Assembly (NCBI GenBank): GCA_964433755.1
Contig: CAYSSR010000003.1
Span: 248,001 to 312,000 of the forward strand
Direction of reading: 5' to 3'
DNA: 64,000 bases
DNA from: JAUVXJ01 sp964433755
GTDB lineage: Bacteria > Chloroflexota > Anaerolineae > UBA7937 > B3-Chlor
Below the pieces are notes generated by a model, which saw only the letters and a list, made by a program, of their open reading frames with translations, was not told the origin of the DNA and did no database searches. This document shows positions 23,227 through 31,775 of the stretch, piece after piece. Positions within the stretch are counted from its first letter, which is position 1; each line of letters begins with the position of its first letter. Position numbers and translations under genes: made by a program.

Positions 23227-25682
23227 TGAGTATCGAAGGCAAGGGCCTACTCAGCATGATCATGCAGACCAAAGAGCAGGAGACCGCTATCGACCGGATC
23301 GGAGATCAGGATACATCGATCGTCCCCGCCGAGCTGCCTATCCTGCCTCTGCGGCAGACGGTGGTCTACCCCTTGACTTTTCTGCCCTTGAACGTGGAGC
23401 GCCCCGAGTCGGTCAAGCTCATCGACGACGTGGTGCTTGGAGATAAGATGGTGGGCCTGGTCACCGTGAAGAACCCTGACACCGACCGCGCCACGCCGGA
23501 GGATCTGTATTCTGTAGGCACTGCTGCGGTCGTCCATCGCGCCGTGAAGACACCGACCGGCAACGTGGGAGTCATCGTGCAGGGCGTGGAACGCATCCGC
23601 CCCACGGCGTTCATCCAGACCGAACCCTATCTCAAGGCCAGGATCGAAGTTCTCCCCGACAGCGTCCCGGAAGATGACCTGGAGGTGGAGGCGCTGTCGA
23701 GGAACACGATGGAACTCTTCCAGCGGCTCATCTCGCTGGTTTCCTACCTGCCCAACGAGTTGATGATCGCCGTGTTGAACGCCGACGAGCCACGGCAACT
23801 GGTCTACTTGGTGGCTAACGCCGTCCGTATAGACACGGAGGCAGCCCAGGAGCTACTGGAGCTCGACACCGTGAGAGAGAAGCTGCGCAGGCTCAACGCT
23901 CTCATGAGCCGGGAGCTGGAAGTCCTGGAACTGGGGCAGAAGCTCAAGGACGAGGCCCAGTCCGACATGGAGAAGACGCAGAAGGAGTACTTCCTGAGGC
24001 AGCAGTTGAAGGCTATCCAGCGTGAACTGGGGGAAGAGGACGAGCAGGCCAAAGAGGTCAGCGAGCTGAGAGCGAAGATCGAGGCCGCTGGAATGTCCGA
24101 GGAGGCCAACAAGGAGGCTTTGCGAGAGCTGGATCGCCTCTCCAGCATGCCCCAGGCGGCTGCTGAGTACTCTGTAATCAGGACGTACCTCGACTGGCTC
24201 ATCGACCTGCCCTGGCAGAAGGCCAGCGAGGACAACCTGGATATCAACCGTGCCCGAGAGATCCTCGACGAGGATCACTACGACCTCGAGGAGATCAAGG
24301 AAAGGATCCTGGAGTACCTCGCGGTGCGCAAGCTGCGCCTGGAGCGGGAAGAGGGTGAGCGTAGCAAGGAGTCCAAGGGTGCCATCTTGAACCTGGTGGG
24401 CCCTCCGGGCACCGGGAAGACGTCGCTGGGCCGCTCCATCGCACGAGCGCTGGGCCGCGAGTTCATCCGCATGTCCCTGGGCGGCATGCGCGACGAGGCC
24501 GAGATCAGGGGACACCGGCGCACTTACGTGGGTGCGCTGCCGGGACGGATCATCCAGTCCATCAAGCGCGCCGGTACGAAGAACCCGGTGTTCATGCTGG
24601 ACGAGGTGGACAAGATCGGCACGGACTTCCGTGGCGATCCCTCCTCGGCGTTGCTGGAGGTGCTGGATCCGGAGCAGAACTTTTCCTTCCGGGACCACTA
24701 CCTGGACGTCGACTGGGACCTTTCGCCCGTGATGTTCATCACCACGGCCAACGTGCTGCACACGATCCCGGCACCGCTCCTGGACCGTATGGAGACCATC
24801 GAGCTCGACGGCTACACCGAGGAAGAGAAGGTCAAGATCGCCGAGCGTTATCTGATTCCCCGCCAGATGGAGGAAAACAGCCTTCAGCAGGGCGAGATCC
24901 AGTTTCAGGAGGACGCCCTGCACCTGATCATCCGGGACTACACCCGAGAGGCGGGTCTACGCAACCTGGAGCGCGAGATAGGCTCCGTGTGCCGCAAGGT
25001 GGCCACGAAGATCGCTGCCGGAGAGGATGGCACAGCCGTGATCACGCCAGAGTTGGTCTCCGAGTACCTGGGCAAGCCCAAGTTCTACAACGAAGTGGCC
25101 GAGCGTACCGAGGTCCCTGGAGTGGCCACGGGTCTGGTGGTCACCTCCACAGGCGGTGACATCACCTTCATCGAGGCCACCAAGATGAAGGGCAACAAGG
25201 GCCTCACGTTGACCGGCAAGCTGGGCGACGTGATGAAAGAATCAGCCGAGGCCGCGCTGAGCTATGTGCGTTCGAGAGCCAAGGAGTTCGGCATCGACGA
25301 AGGCTTCTTCGACGAGACCGACCTCCACATCCACTTCCCCAGTGGGGCCATCCCCAAGGACGGCCCTTCAGCCGGGGTCACCATCGCCACGGCGTTGGTC
25401 TCACTGATGACCGACACGCCTGTCAAGTGCAACGTGGGCATGACCGGCGAGATCACCCTGCGCGGCGCGGTGCTGCCCATCGGCGGGCTGAAGCAGAAGG
25501 TCCTGGCTGCGGCGCGCGCGGGCCTGACGAAGGTCATCCTGCCTCGCCACAACGAGAAGGACCTGGACGACCTTCCCGAGGAGGTGCAGGAGAAGATGAA
25601 CTTCGTCCTCGTGGACACCGTGGACGAGGTGCTGAAAGCGGCGCTGGGGAACGGGTTCGATAGGGCAGCGTGTGAAGCATAG
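23226..25682 (+). CDS. lon: ATP-dependent protease Lon
   Basis: 818 residues, standard LonA. N-terminal substrate domain (LPILPLRQTVVYPLTFLPLNV), coiled middle, AAA module with GPPGTGKT and MLDEVDKIG, then the protease with catalytic Ser in DGPSAGVTIATALVS (about 715) and Lys in GGLKQKVLAAARAG (about 756). Lon degrades misfolded and regulatory proteins. It is co-transcribed with hsp20 from the HAIR-like promoter, which puts a holdase and a protease under one signal. Confidence 0.97.
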   Translation: MSIEGKGLLSMIMQTKEQETAIDRIGDQDTSIVPAELPILPLRQTVVYPLTFLPLNVERPESVKLIDDVVLGDKMVGLVTVKNPDTDRATPEDLYSVGTAAVVHRAVKTPTGNVGVIVQGVERIRPTAFIQTEPYLKARIEVLPDSVPEDDLEVEALSRNTMELFQRLISLVSYLPNELMIAVLNADEPRQLVYLVANAVRIDTEAAQELLELDTVREKLRRLNALMSRELEVLELGQKLKDEAQSDMEKTQKEYFLRQQLKAIQRELGEEDEQAKEVSELRAKIEAAGMSEEANKEALRELDRLSSMPQAAAEYSVIRTYLDWLIDLPWQKASEDNLDINRAREILDEDHYDLEEIKERILEYLAVRKLRLEREEGERSKESKGAILNLVGPPGTGKTSLGRSIARALGREFIRMSLGGMRDEAEIRGHRRTYVGALPGRIIQSIKRAGTKNPVFMLDEVDKIGTDFRGDPSSALLEVLDPEQNFSFRDHYLDVDWDLSPVMFITTANVLHTIPAPLLDRMETIELDGYTEEEKVKIAERYLIPRQMEENSLQQGEIQFQEDALHLIIRDYTREAGLRNLEREIGSVCRKVATKIAAGEDGTAVITPELVSEYLGKPKFYNEVAERTEVPGVATGLVVTSTGGDITFIEATKMKGNKGLTLTGKLGDVMKESAEAALSYVRSRAKEFGIDEGFFDETDLHIHFPSGAIPKDGPSAGVTIATALVSLMTDTPVKCNVGMTGEITLRGAVLPIGGLKQKVLAAARAGLTKVILPRHNEKDLDDLPEEVQEKMNFVLVDTVDEVLKAALGNGFDRAACEA

Positions 25683-26015
25683 TCCCGCGCATCCCCTGTC
25701 TGCTGCGCGTCGGAAGGGACACAAGTTGCCTGTCACCGCGTCGGCCTGGCCTCGCTGGTACACAGGGTGCATCACACACACCACGACTGGCAGGCGCCCC
25801 TAGTGAAGTGAGCAGCACACAGAAAGAGCCTTCCAGCCGCGAGGCGAACAGTGCGACGCAATCAGTATGAGAGAACCGACGTGCTCTCGAACAACGTGTC
25901 GGCCCCACTTGCGGCCGAGGACGAACATGCGGCCACCTAGAGGTAGATCTGCTGGGGCCTCGGGCCAACCCATCCTTGCCCTAGTCGAACGGCCAGGGAC
26001 TCCGTGCACCCCTGT
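25683..26015. other. Intergenic stretch after lon
   Basis: No convincing gene in this stretch of about 330 bp. I see no terminator hairpin with T-run after lon and no RNA gene. Short reading frames here lack ribosome sites. Confidence 0.5.
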
Positions 26016-26044
26016 TTGCAGATGTGCAAGCAGGCTGGTAACAT
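26016..26044 (+). promoter_or_regulatory. Candidate promoter of Roco gene
   Basis: TTGCAG (26016-26021), 17-bp spacer, TAACAT (26039-26044). A start near 26051 would exclude a reading-frame start at 26004 and fits GTG 26127. Confidence 0.55.
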
Positions 26045-26126
26045 TGGCACTACGACGAAAGAGGGCAAGTGGCGTCCCCAGTCTCCCACGTTGCTCTACA
26101 TCAATGAATGCCAGCGAGGGCATCCC

Positions 26127-29100
26127 GTGACAGAGCAAGAGCTTCTCCAGATCATCGACCGAGCCAGAGAAGAGAGAACGACAGCGCTTGACCTCCGGAG
26201 CAAGCAGCTATCGGCACTCCCCTCGGCAATAGGTCGGCTTCAGGATCTCCGCGCTCTCATCTTGTCCCACAACCAACTGACCCAATTGCCCCGCGAAATA
26301 GGTCAGCTCACTAACCTGACGGTACTCGACGTACGCCACAACCAACTCACCCAGCTGCCGCCCGAAATCGGCCAACTCACAAGACTGAAGCTGCTCATCT
26401 TGAGCGCCAACCGACTGCGCCAAGTACCGCCGGAGATTGGCCGACTGACAAGACTGGTCAATCTGGTCCTGAGACAGAACCGACTGAGCGAGGTGCCCCG
26501 CGAGCTGGGCGACCTCAGAGGACTCAAGATACTCTCTTTGGGCGGCAACGAACTGACCCAGCTGCCTCCCGAAATCGGTCAACTGACGGATCTCCAGCGG
26601 CTTGTTCTCGGTGGCAACGAACTGACCCAACTACCCCCCGAAATAGGTGGACTGGCCAACCTGACCCACTTCTCCCTGAGCCGTAACCATCTAAGCGAAC
26701 TGCCGGATGAAATCTGCCAACTAATCAGGCTGACCGGGCTCATGCTAAGCGTCAATCAACTGACCCAACTACCCCCCGAAATAGGACTACTGACCGACCT
26801 GTCCCAACTGGTACTGAGGGGCAACCAACTGACTGAACTGCCCCCCTCAATAGGTCAACTGACGGGCCTGACCGAGCTAGTTCTTAGCGAGAACCGACTG
26901 TCCAGATTGCCGCCTGAGATCGGCGGTCTCACTAGCCTGAGCAGACTCAACCTGAGGGGTAATCTGTTGAGCCAGCTCCCTCCGCAAATGGGCCAGCTTG
27001 GCAAGGTGTCCGACCTTCACCTGGAGAACAACCAGTTCACCACCCTGCCCGCCGAAATAGGAGAGCTAACCAGCCTCCAGACCCTTGTGCTGTCGGCCAA
27101 TCAACTAGCCACCCTGCCCCTCGAAATGGGTCAACTCACCAGCCTCCAGAGCCTTGACTTGAACGGCAACCCGCTGTCGTCGCCGCCACCCGAGATCGTC
27201 CAGCAGGGCACCTCTGCGGTTCTCACGTATCTCCGGGAAAGACTCGAGTCCAGCGTTCAACAGTGGCTCTCCAAGCTCCTGTTGGTTGGGGAGGGAGGAG
27301 CAGGCAAGACTTCGTTGGTGCGAGCATTGCTCGGCGAGACATTCGAGGCGCAACTCCCTACTACGCATGGCATTGAGATCCGTTCACTGGAACTGCAGCA
27401 CCCGGCGGAGTCAGAGGTCACCATGCGGCTGAGCGCGTGGGACTTCGGGGGCCAGCAGATCTATCATGCCACTCACCAGTTCTTCCTCACGAATCGTTCG
27501 CTCTTTCTGCTGGTGTGGAATGCCCGACACGGTTATGAGCAGGGCAAACTGTACCATTGGATGGACACGATCCAAGCACTTGCTCCAGACTCTCCCGTTC
27601 TGGTCGTGGCCACGCACATCGACGAGCGAGACGCCGATCTCCCCTACTCAGATCTCAAGCGGGCCTACGCTCAGATCATCGCTCCGTGCAAAGTGAGCAA
27701 CCTGGACGGCCGTGGCGTAGCAGAGCTGCGAGACAAGATTGCCAGAGCTGCAGCGGACTTGCCACTAATGGGTGAACTCTGGCCCACCACGTGGCTTAGC
27801 GCTGCTGAGGCGGTTCGGACGATGTCGGAAAGATACATCACCCCCTCAGAACTCAGTGAGATCACAGTTGAGCACCAAGTGAGTGACCAAGAGGGGGACG
27901 TCCTGGCGCAGTGGCTACACGAACTGGGCGACATCCTGTACTTCCAGCACGATGACGAACTGAGAGATGTTGTTATCCTACAACCCCAGTGGGTGAGCGG
28001 CCACATCAGCAGGGTGCTGGAAAGCGAGGAGGTTATCGCATCCAAGGGCATCTTCACCCGTACGCACATGCATGAACTCTGGTCCGATCTCGATCCTGCG
28101 ATGAGAAGCCACTTCTTGAACCTGATGGAGCGCTTCGATCTCTCGTACAGGACTCATGAGAACCGCGAGATCAGCTTGGTGGTGGAGCGGCTGCCCCTCG
28201 ACCCGCCTGCCTACAACACGCCATGGCAGGCCATCACAGAGCAACAGCCCTGCAACGAGATCGCCATGCGATTCCACCTCAGCACCATACCAGCGGGCAT
28301 TCCCACCTGGTTCATCGCCCGTTCTCACCGGTTCACAACCCATACCCACTGGCGGCAGGGAGCCCTGTTCGCCGACGGGCCAGAGCGGGAGCACCTGGCC
28401 TTGGTGCAAGCCTTTCCGCACGAACGGTATCTTCAATTGGCGGTCCGTGGCCCCAGCCCGCACAACTTCTTCGCGCTCCTGAAGGACGGGATCGAGCTAA
28501 CCCTCAACCGTTTCCCCGGGCTTCGCGTTGACCGTAGGATACCATGCCCTGGGCACGATGGGCAGCCCTGCTCCCACGAGTTTGACTACAATCAACTGGT
28601 CAAGCGACTGCAGAAGAAGTCGCACATCGAGTGTCTGGAGAGCATGGAAGACGTGTCTGTAGTTCGGCTCCTCTTTGGCGTGCACTGGGCTGATCCGACC
28701 GAGAGCATGCTGATGTCCCGGCTTGACGTGTTGGAGAACACCATCGTCCAGGGCCAAGAAGAGACGCGGGGTGTGGTACGCACTGAAGTGGCACAGTCGC
28801 GCGAATGGGCTCAGCGCGAGTTCACCAAGCTCTTCCGGCTCGAGCAGTCCAAGATCGAAAGCCATTGCCCGAACATCTTCGCTCTGCGCCCGCGCGAGAC
28901 CAGCGATTGGCGCAAGGCTATCGCTGGTCGCAAGGTGGACCTGCAGCTCTACTGCCAGGCGCCAGGGCAGTGGCACCCAACTCAGGAGGACGGCCTGTAC
29001 CAGCTTGACGAACCAGCCGAGTGGATCGTTGCCACGGCGCCGTACATCCGGCGACTGGCTTCCGTGCTCAAGTTCGCCACTCCGCTCATCAACCCGGTTC

Positions 29101-29402
29101 TCGGCGTTGCCTTGCCTGACTACAGGGAGGTCATCAAGAACGACCTCGATCTTATCAACCAGCTCGTCCTCGCGTTGCCGGACTTGCAGGAGGAGACTGG
29201 GATCCGACTGACAGAGACCTTGGATCAGGCGACAGATGGCGTTGAGGCCCAGCGGGCTGAAGGGTCCGCTCTGCGTGCATTGCGACTGTTGCTCGACAAG
29301 AAAGATCCACGGCACCACTGGGGAGGCCTAGAGAAAGTGCTCACTCCCGAGGGGCACTATCTCTGGCTCTGCGAGGCCCACGCCCGTGCGTACAAGCAGT
29401 AG
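26127..29402 (+). CDS. Bacterial Roco protein (LRR-Roc-COR GTPase)
   Basis: 1091 residues from GTG 26127 (VTEQELLQIIDRAREERTTALDL) behind GAGGG. About 15 leucine-rich repeats of 23 residues fill residues 20-365 (repeat xLPPEIGQLTxLxxLxLxxNxL). The Roc GTPase follows, with Walker A VGEGGAGKTS near residue 388, switch II WDFGGQQIYH, and THID as base motif. A COR dimerisation region covers about 550-800. The last 280 residues (ending WGGLEKVLTPEGHYLWLCEAHARAYKQ) are conserved-looking but unassigned. Roco proteins are dimer-regulated G proteins; the bacterial role is mostly unknown. Confidence 0.93.
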   Translation: MTEQELLQIIDRAREERTTALDLRSKQLSALPSAIGRLQDLRALILSHNQLTQLPREIGQLTNLTVLDVRHNQLTQLPPEIGQLTRLKLLILSANRLRQVPPEIGRLTRLVNLVLRQNRLSEVPRELGDLRGLKILSLGGNELTQLPPEIGQLTDLQRLVLGGNELTQLPPEIGGLANLTHFSLSRNHLSELPDEICQLIRLTGLMLSVNQLTQLPPEIGLLTDLSQLVLRGNQLTELPPSIGQLTGLTELVLSENRLSRLPPEIGGLTSLSRLNLRGNLLSQLPPQMGQLGKVSDLHLENNQFTTLPAEIGELTSLQTLVLSANQLATLPLEMGQLTSLQSLDLNGNPLSSPPPEIVQQGTSAVLTYLRERLESSVQQWLSKLLLVGEGGAGKTSLVRALLGETFEAQLPTTHGIEIRSLELQHPAESEVTMRLSAWDFGGQQIYHATHQFFLTNRSLFLLVWNARHGYEQGKLYHWMDTIQALAPDSPVLVVATHIDERDADLPYSDLKRAYAQIIAPCKVSNLDGRGVAELRDKIARAAADLPLMGELWPTTWLSAAEAVRTMSERYITPSELSEITVEHQVSDQEGDVLAQWLHELGDILYFQHDDELRDVVILQPQWVSGHISRVLESEEVIASKGIFTRTHMHELWSDLDPAMRSHFLNLMERFDLSYRTHENREISLVVERLPLDPPAYNTPWQAITEQQPCNEIAMRFHLSTIPAGIPTWFIARSHRFTTHTHWRQGALFADGPEREHLALVQAFPHERYLQLAVRGPSPHNFFALLKDGIELTLNRFPGLRVDRRIPCPGHDGQPCSHEFDYNQLVKRLQKKSHIECLESMEDVSVVRLLFGVHWADPTESMLMSRLDVLENTIVQGQEETRGVVRTEVAQSREWAQREFTKLFRLEQSKIESHCPNIFALRPRETSDWRKAIAGRKVDLQLYCQAPGQWHPTQEDGLYQLDEPAEWIVATAPYIRRLASVLKFATPLINPVLGVALPDYREVIKNDLDLINQLVLALPDLQEETGIRLTETLDQATDGVEAQRAEGSALRALRLLLDKKDPRHHWGGLEKVLTPEGHYLWLCEAHARAYKQ
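26200..27190 (+). repeat. 69-bp tandem repeat coding the LRRs
   Basis: The leucine-rich repeats are visible at the DNA level as degenerate 69-bp units (23 codons). Short blocks such as CAACTGACCCA followed by CTACCCCCCGAAATAGG recur almost unchanged at several positions. This points to expansion by duplication or gene conversion inside the gene. Confidence 0.8.
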
Positions 29403-29464
29403 TGTCCGCTCATGCGCAATGAAGTGGTCGCACTCTGCTTGAGACCGGCACCCGTCACGCCGAC

Positions 29465-29493
29465 TTGCGAAACCCCACCGGTACCAGTAGTAT
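29465..29493 (+). promoter_or_regulatory. Candidate promoter of DUF362 gene
   Basis: TTGCGA (29465-29470), 17-bp spacer, TAGTAT (29488-29493), 40 bp before the ATG at 29533. Confidence 0.5.
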
Positions 29494-29532
29494 TAGTCTC
29501 AGCATAAACCGCGAGAGGAGCAAACGAGCAGC

Positions 29533-30696
29533 ATGACAAGCCGGTCAAAGGTCGCAGCCCTGTTCACAAAACCGGAGACCGTCCTCCAAGACTACGATAG
29601 ACTGTTGAGCCTGGCGGGCATGCAAGATGCGCTGGATCCCAAGGCCACCACGATACTCAAGGACAACATCTCCTGGCACTACCCCTTTCCCAGCGCCAAC
29701 ACCACGCCGTGGCAACTGGAAGGCACGATTCTGGCCTTACGCAAGGCGGGCTACACCGATCTCTCCTGTGTCCAGAACGAGACGGTGGTCATCAACGCCT
29801 TCAAGGGCGAGGACCTGAACCTGTTCTCGCCCATCTTCCGCGGTTACTGTATCCCCGTCCTCTACAACTTCAAAGACGGGGACATGACCTGGGTGCCCTA
29901 TGAGCCCAAGGGGGAGATGCTGGTCCTGCACGACATCTATCCCGAGGGCATAGAGATCCCTGACTACTTCTTCGGCAAGAACATCGTGCACCTGCCCACG
30001 GTCAAGTGTCACATCTACACCACCACCACGGGCGCTATGAAGAACGCCTTTGGTGGCTTGTTGTACACCCATCGCCACTACACCCACAGTTGGATCCACC
30101 AGACCCTGGTGGACCTGCTCACCATCCAGAAGGAGATCCATTCCGGCATCTTCGCCGTCATGGACGGCACCACGGCGGGCAACGGGCCCGGCCCGCGCAC
30201 CATGACGCCCGAGGTCAAGAACGTGATCCTGGCCAGCGCCGACCAGGTGGCTATCGACGCCGTGGCCGCCAAGATGATGGGTCTGGACCCCCTGACCATC
30301 GACTACATCCGCCTGGCCCACGAACGAGGTCTAGGGGTGGGCGACGTCAGGGAGGTAGAGGTGGTGGGCGACGACGTCAGCGGCGAGAACTGGCACTTCG
30401 AGGTGGGTCAGTCCTTCCACAAGTTCCTGGCCTGGCTGGGATGGTACGGCCCCACAAGGGTGCTCCAGAAGCTGATCTTCCGCACCCCTCTGGTCAAGAT
30501 ACCGATCTTCATCTCCGAGTTCAACCACGACTACGTGCACTGGCCCCTGAAGGAGCGCGGGATCTACCAGCGCTGGCGGGAGACCACTTCCTGGGGACAG
30601 CTCTTCGCCAGATATGAGGCGGAAGGGTGCTTGGCGTCGGCAGAGGTCAAGCGGGCAACCGGCACCCACCCGTGCGCCGAAGCTACCACCAGCTAG
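29533..30696 (+). CDS. DUF362 domain protein
   Basis: 387 residues from ATG 29533 with GAGAGGAGC upstream. Family features are KDNISWHYPFPSANTTPWQLEGTILALRKAGY near the N-terminus, NIVHLPTVKCHIYTTTTGAMKNAFGGLL, a central ILASADQVAIDAVAAKMMGLDP, and the helix LTIDYIRLAHERGLGVGD. DUF362 proteins often carry or partner 4Fe-4S ferredoxin domains, but no CxxCxxC is present here. The biochemical function is unknown. Confidence 0.85.
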   Translation: MTSRSKVAALFTKPETVLQDYDRLLSLAGMQDALDPKATTILKDNISWHYPFPSANTTPWQLEGTILALRKAGYTDLSCVQNETVVINAFKGEDLNLFSPIFRGYCIPVLYNFKDGDMTWVPYEPKGEMLVLHDIYPEGIEIPDYFFGKNIVHLPTVKCHIYTTTTGAMKNAFGGLLYTHRHYTHSWIHQTLVDLLTIQKEIHSGIFAVMDGTTAGNGPGPRTMTPEVKNVILASADQVAIDAVAAKMMGLDPLTIDYIRLAHERGLGVGDVREVEVVGDDVSGENWHFEVGQSFHKFLAWLGWYGPTRVLQKLIFRTPLVKIPIFISEFNHDYVHWPLKERGIYQRWRETTSWGQLFARYEAEGCLASAEVKRATGTHPCAEATTS

Positions 30697-30751
30697 CGGC
30701 TCATCCAGACGCCGAAGCGAAGAGACACGACTACACCGGAGGATCGAGGCA

Positions 30752-30862
30752 ATGGGCCGCTGTATGGGAACCCTCGTGAGCCTGATAGTTCTGATCGTCC
30801 TGTTTGTCTGCTGCTGCGTCCCCATCGCATTGGTGATGCTTACATACGGCCAATGGGGCTGA
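30752..30862 (+). CDS. Putative 36-residue membrane microprotein
   Basis: ATG 30752 follows GGAGGATCGAGGCA. The product has a short polar head (MGRCMG), a single membrane helix of about 24 residues (TLVSLIVLIVLFVCCCVPIALVML) with three consecutive Cys, and the tail TYGQWG. I do not recognise a family. The good ribosome site and clean helix favour a real gene; the small size keeps this tentative. Confidence 0.5.
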   Translation: MGRCMGTLVSLIVLIVLFVCCCVPIALVMLTYGQWG

Positions 30863-30948
30863 AGCCGAGACGAGGGAGTTGCCGCGAGGGACGCTGAGAC
30901 TGGCCCACTTGGGGAGAGAACCGGCTCACGGGCCCGGTTGCCCATGGC

Positions 30949-31485
30949 CTACTTGTAGCGGATGACCTCGAAGCGATACATCTGGATCGGCTCGTCGTCG
31001 TCCACGATCCCCGCTTTGTAGACCTTCGTGTGGTGAAACTGTTCTTCCGCCGTGCGGATGCTGGGCAGATCAGGGAGTAGCAGCCCCCTCTTCAGCGGAT
31101 TCTCCAGCGACTGCACGATCAGCCCGTAGCGCTTGGGGTCCAACTGATCCAGACTGTCGATGGGCTCCGGCGGGGCCAGCACGTCCACCGAGATCTCCAG
31201 ATCGTCGAGTTCCTCGGGGCCGATGGGGGGAAAGCGGGGATCTCGAGTGGCGGCGGAGACCGCGTTCTGGATCACCTCCCTCGCCACGTTGGACTGACGA
31301 GGCTCGATGGTGCCAATGCAGCCTCTCAACTGCCCCCTCCTCTTGATGGACACGAATACCCCGCCTTTGTCCTTCATCTCCGGGGTCAAGTCACTCTCGG
31401 GAGGGGTCTCCGCAACCTTGCTCTCACGGACGTAGCGCTCTATCGTCTGCCGGGCCAGCTTCACTAGAGGATGGGAATCCGACAT
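30949..31485 (-). CDS. AMMECR1 domain protein
   Basis: 178 residues, typical for stand-alone bacterial and archaeal AMMECR1. The signature RGQLRGCIGTIEP is intact, with VAREVIQNAVSAATRDPRFPPIGPEELDDLEISVDVL downstream. The molecular function is unknown. In many genomes the domain is next to a MEMO or radical SAM gene (AmmeMemoRadiSam system); neither is adjacent here. It is convergent with the microprotein and divergent from the acyl-CoA synthetase. Confidence 0.92.
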   Translation of the reverse strand: MSDSHPLVKLARQTIERYVRESKVAETPPESDLTPEMKDKGGVFVSIKRRGQLRGCIGTIEPRQSNVAREVIQNAVSAATRDPRFPPIGPEELDDLEISVDVLAPPEPIDSLDQLDPKRYGLIVQSLENPLKRGLLLPDLPSIRTAEEQFHHTKVYKAGIVDDDEPIQMYRFEVIRYK

Positions 31486-31637
31486 CGTCGCGCCTCGCTT
31501 CCATCATCGCTTGGGCCTGTCGCAGGATCATTCTAAGCCATCGCCTCCCTCCTGTCAATAGCAGGCCGGAGCGGGCTGTGGTCTGTACTGAGTCGGCCGT
31601 CGAGGCCGGGGCAGAAGGCCCGATTCAACCGCTGGGG

Positions 31638-31666
31638 TTGACGCACAAGGTAAGACGGTGTATAAT
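31638..31666 (+). promoter_or_regulatory. Promoter of acyl-CoA synthetase
   Basis: TTGACG (31638-31643), 17-bp spacer, TATAAT (31661-31666). Transcription near 31673 excludes upstream starts and supports ATG 31776. Confidence 0.88.
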
Positions 31667-31775
31667 GGAATGTGCTACCCTGGCGGTCCTTCCCCCTGCG
31701 CCGAGACCTTCCGGCGACGTGACGCCCGACGAAAGCCAGGGGACGGGCCCGCAGTACCTTCAGAGGAGGGCGAAG

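Noticed and set aside
25867..26130. 87-codon reading frame upstream of the Roco gene
   Set aside because: It crosses the predicted promoter and the Roco start in another frame, and its composition is non-protein-like.
26200..27190. Regular tandem repeats resembling a CRISPR array
   Set aside because: The period is 69 bp in frame and encodes leucine-rich repeats; there are no unique spacers.
29533..30696. DUF362 protein as an iron-sulfur ferredoxin fusion
   Set aside because: No CxxCxxCxxxC motif is in the product.
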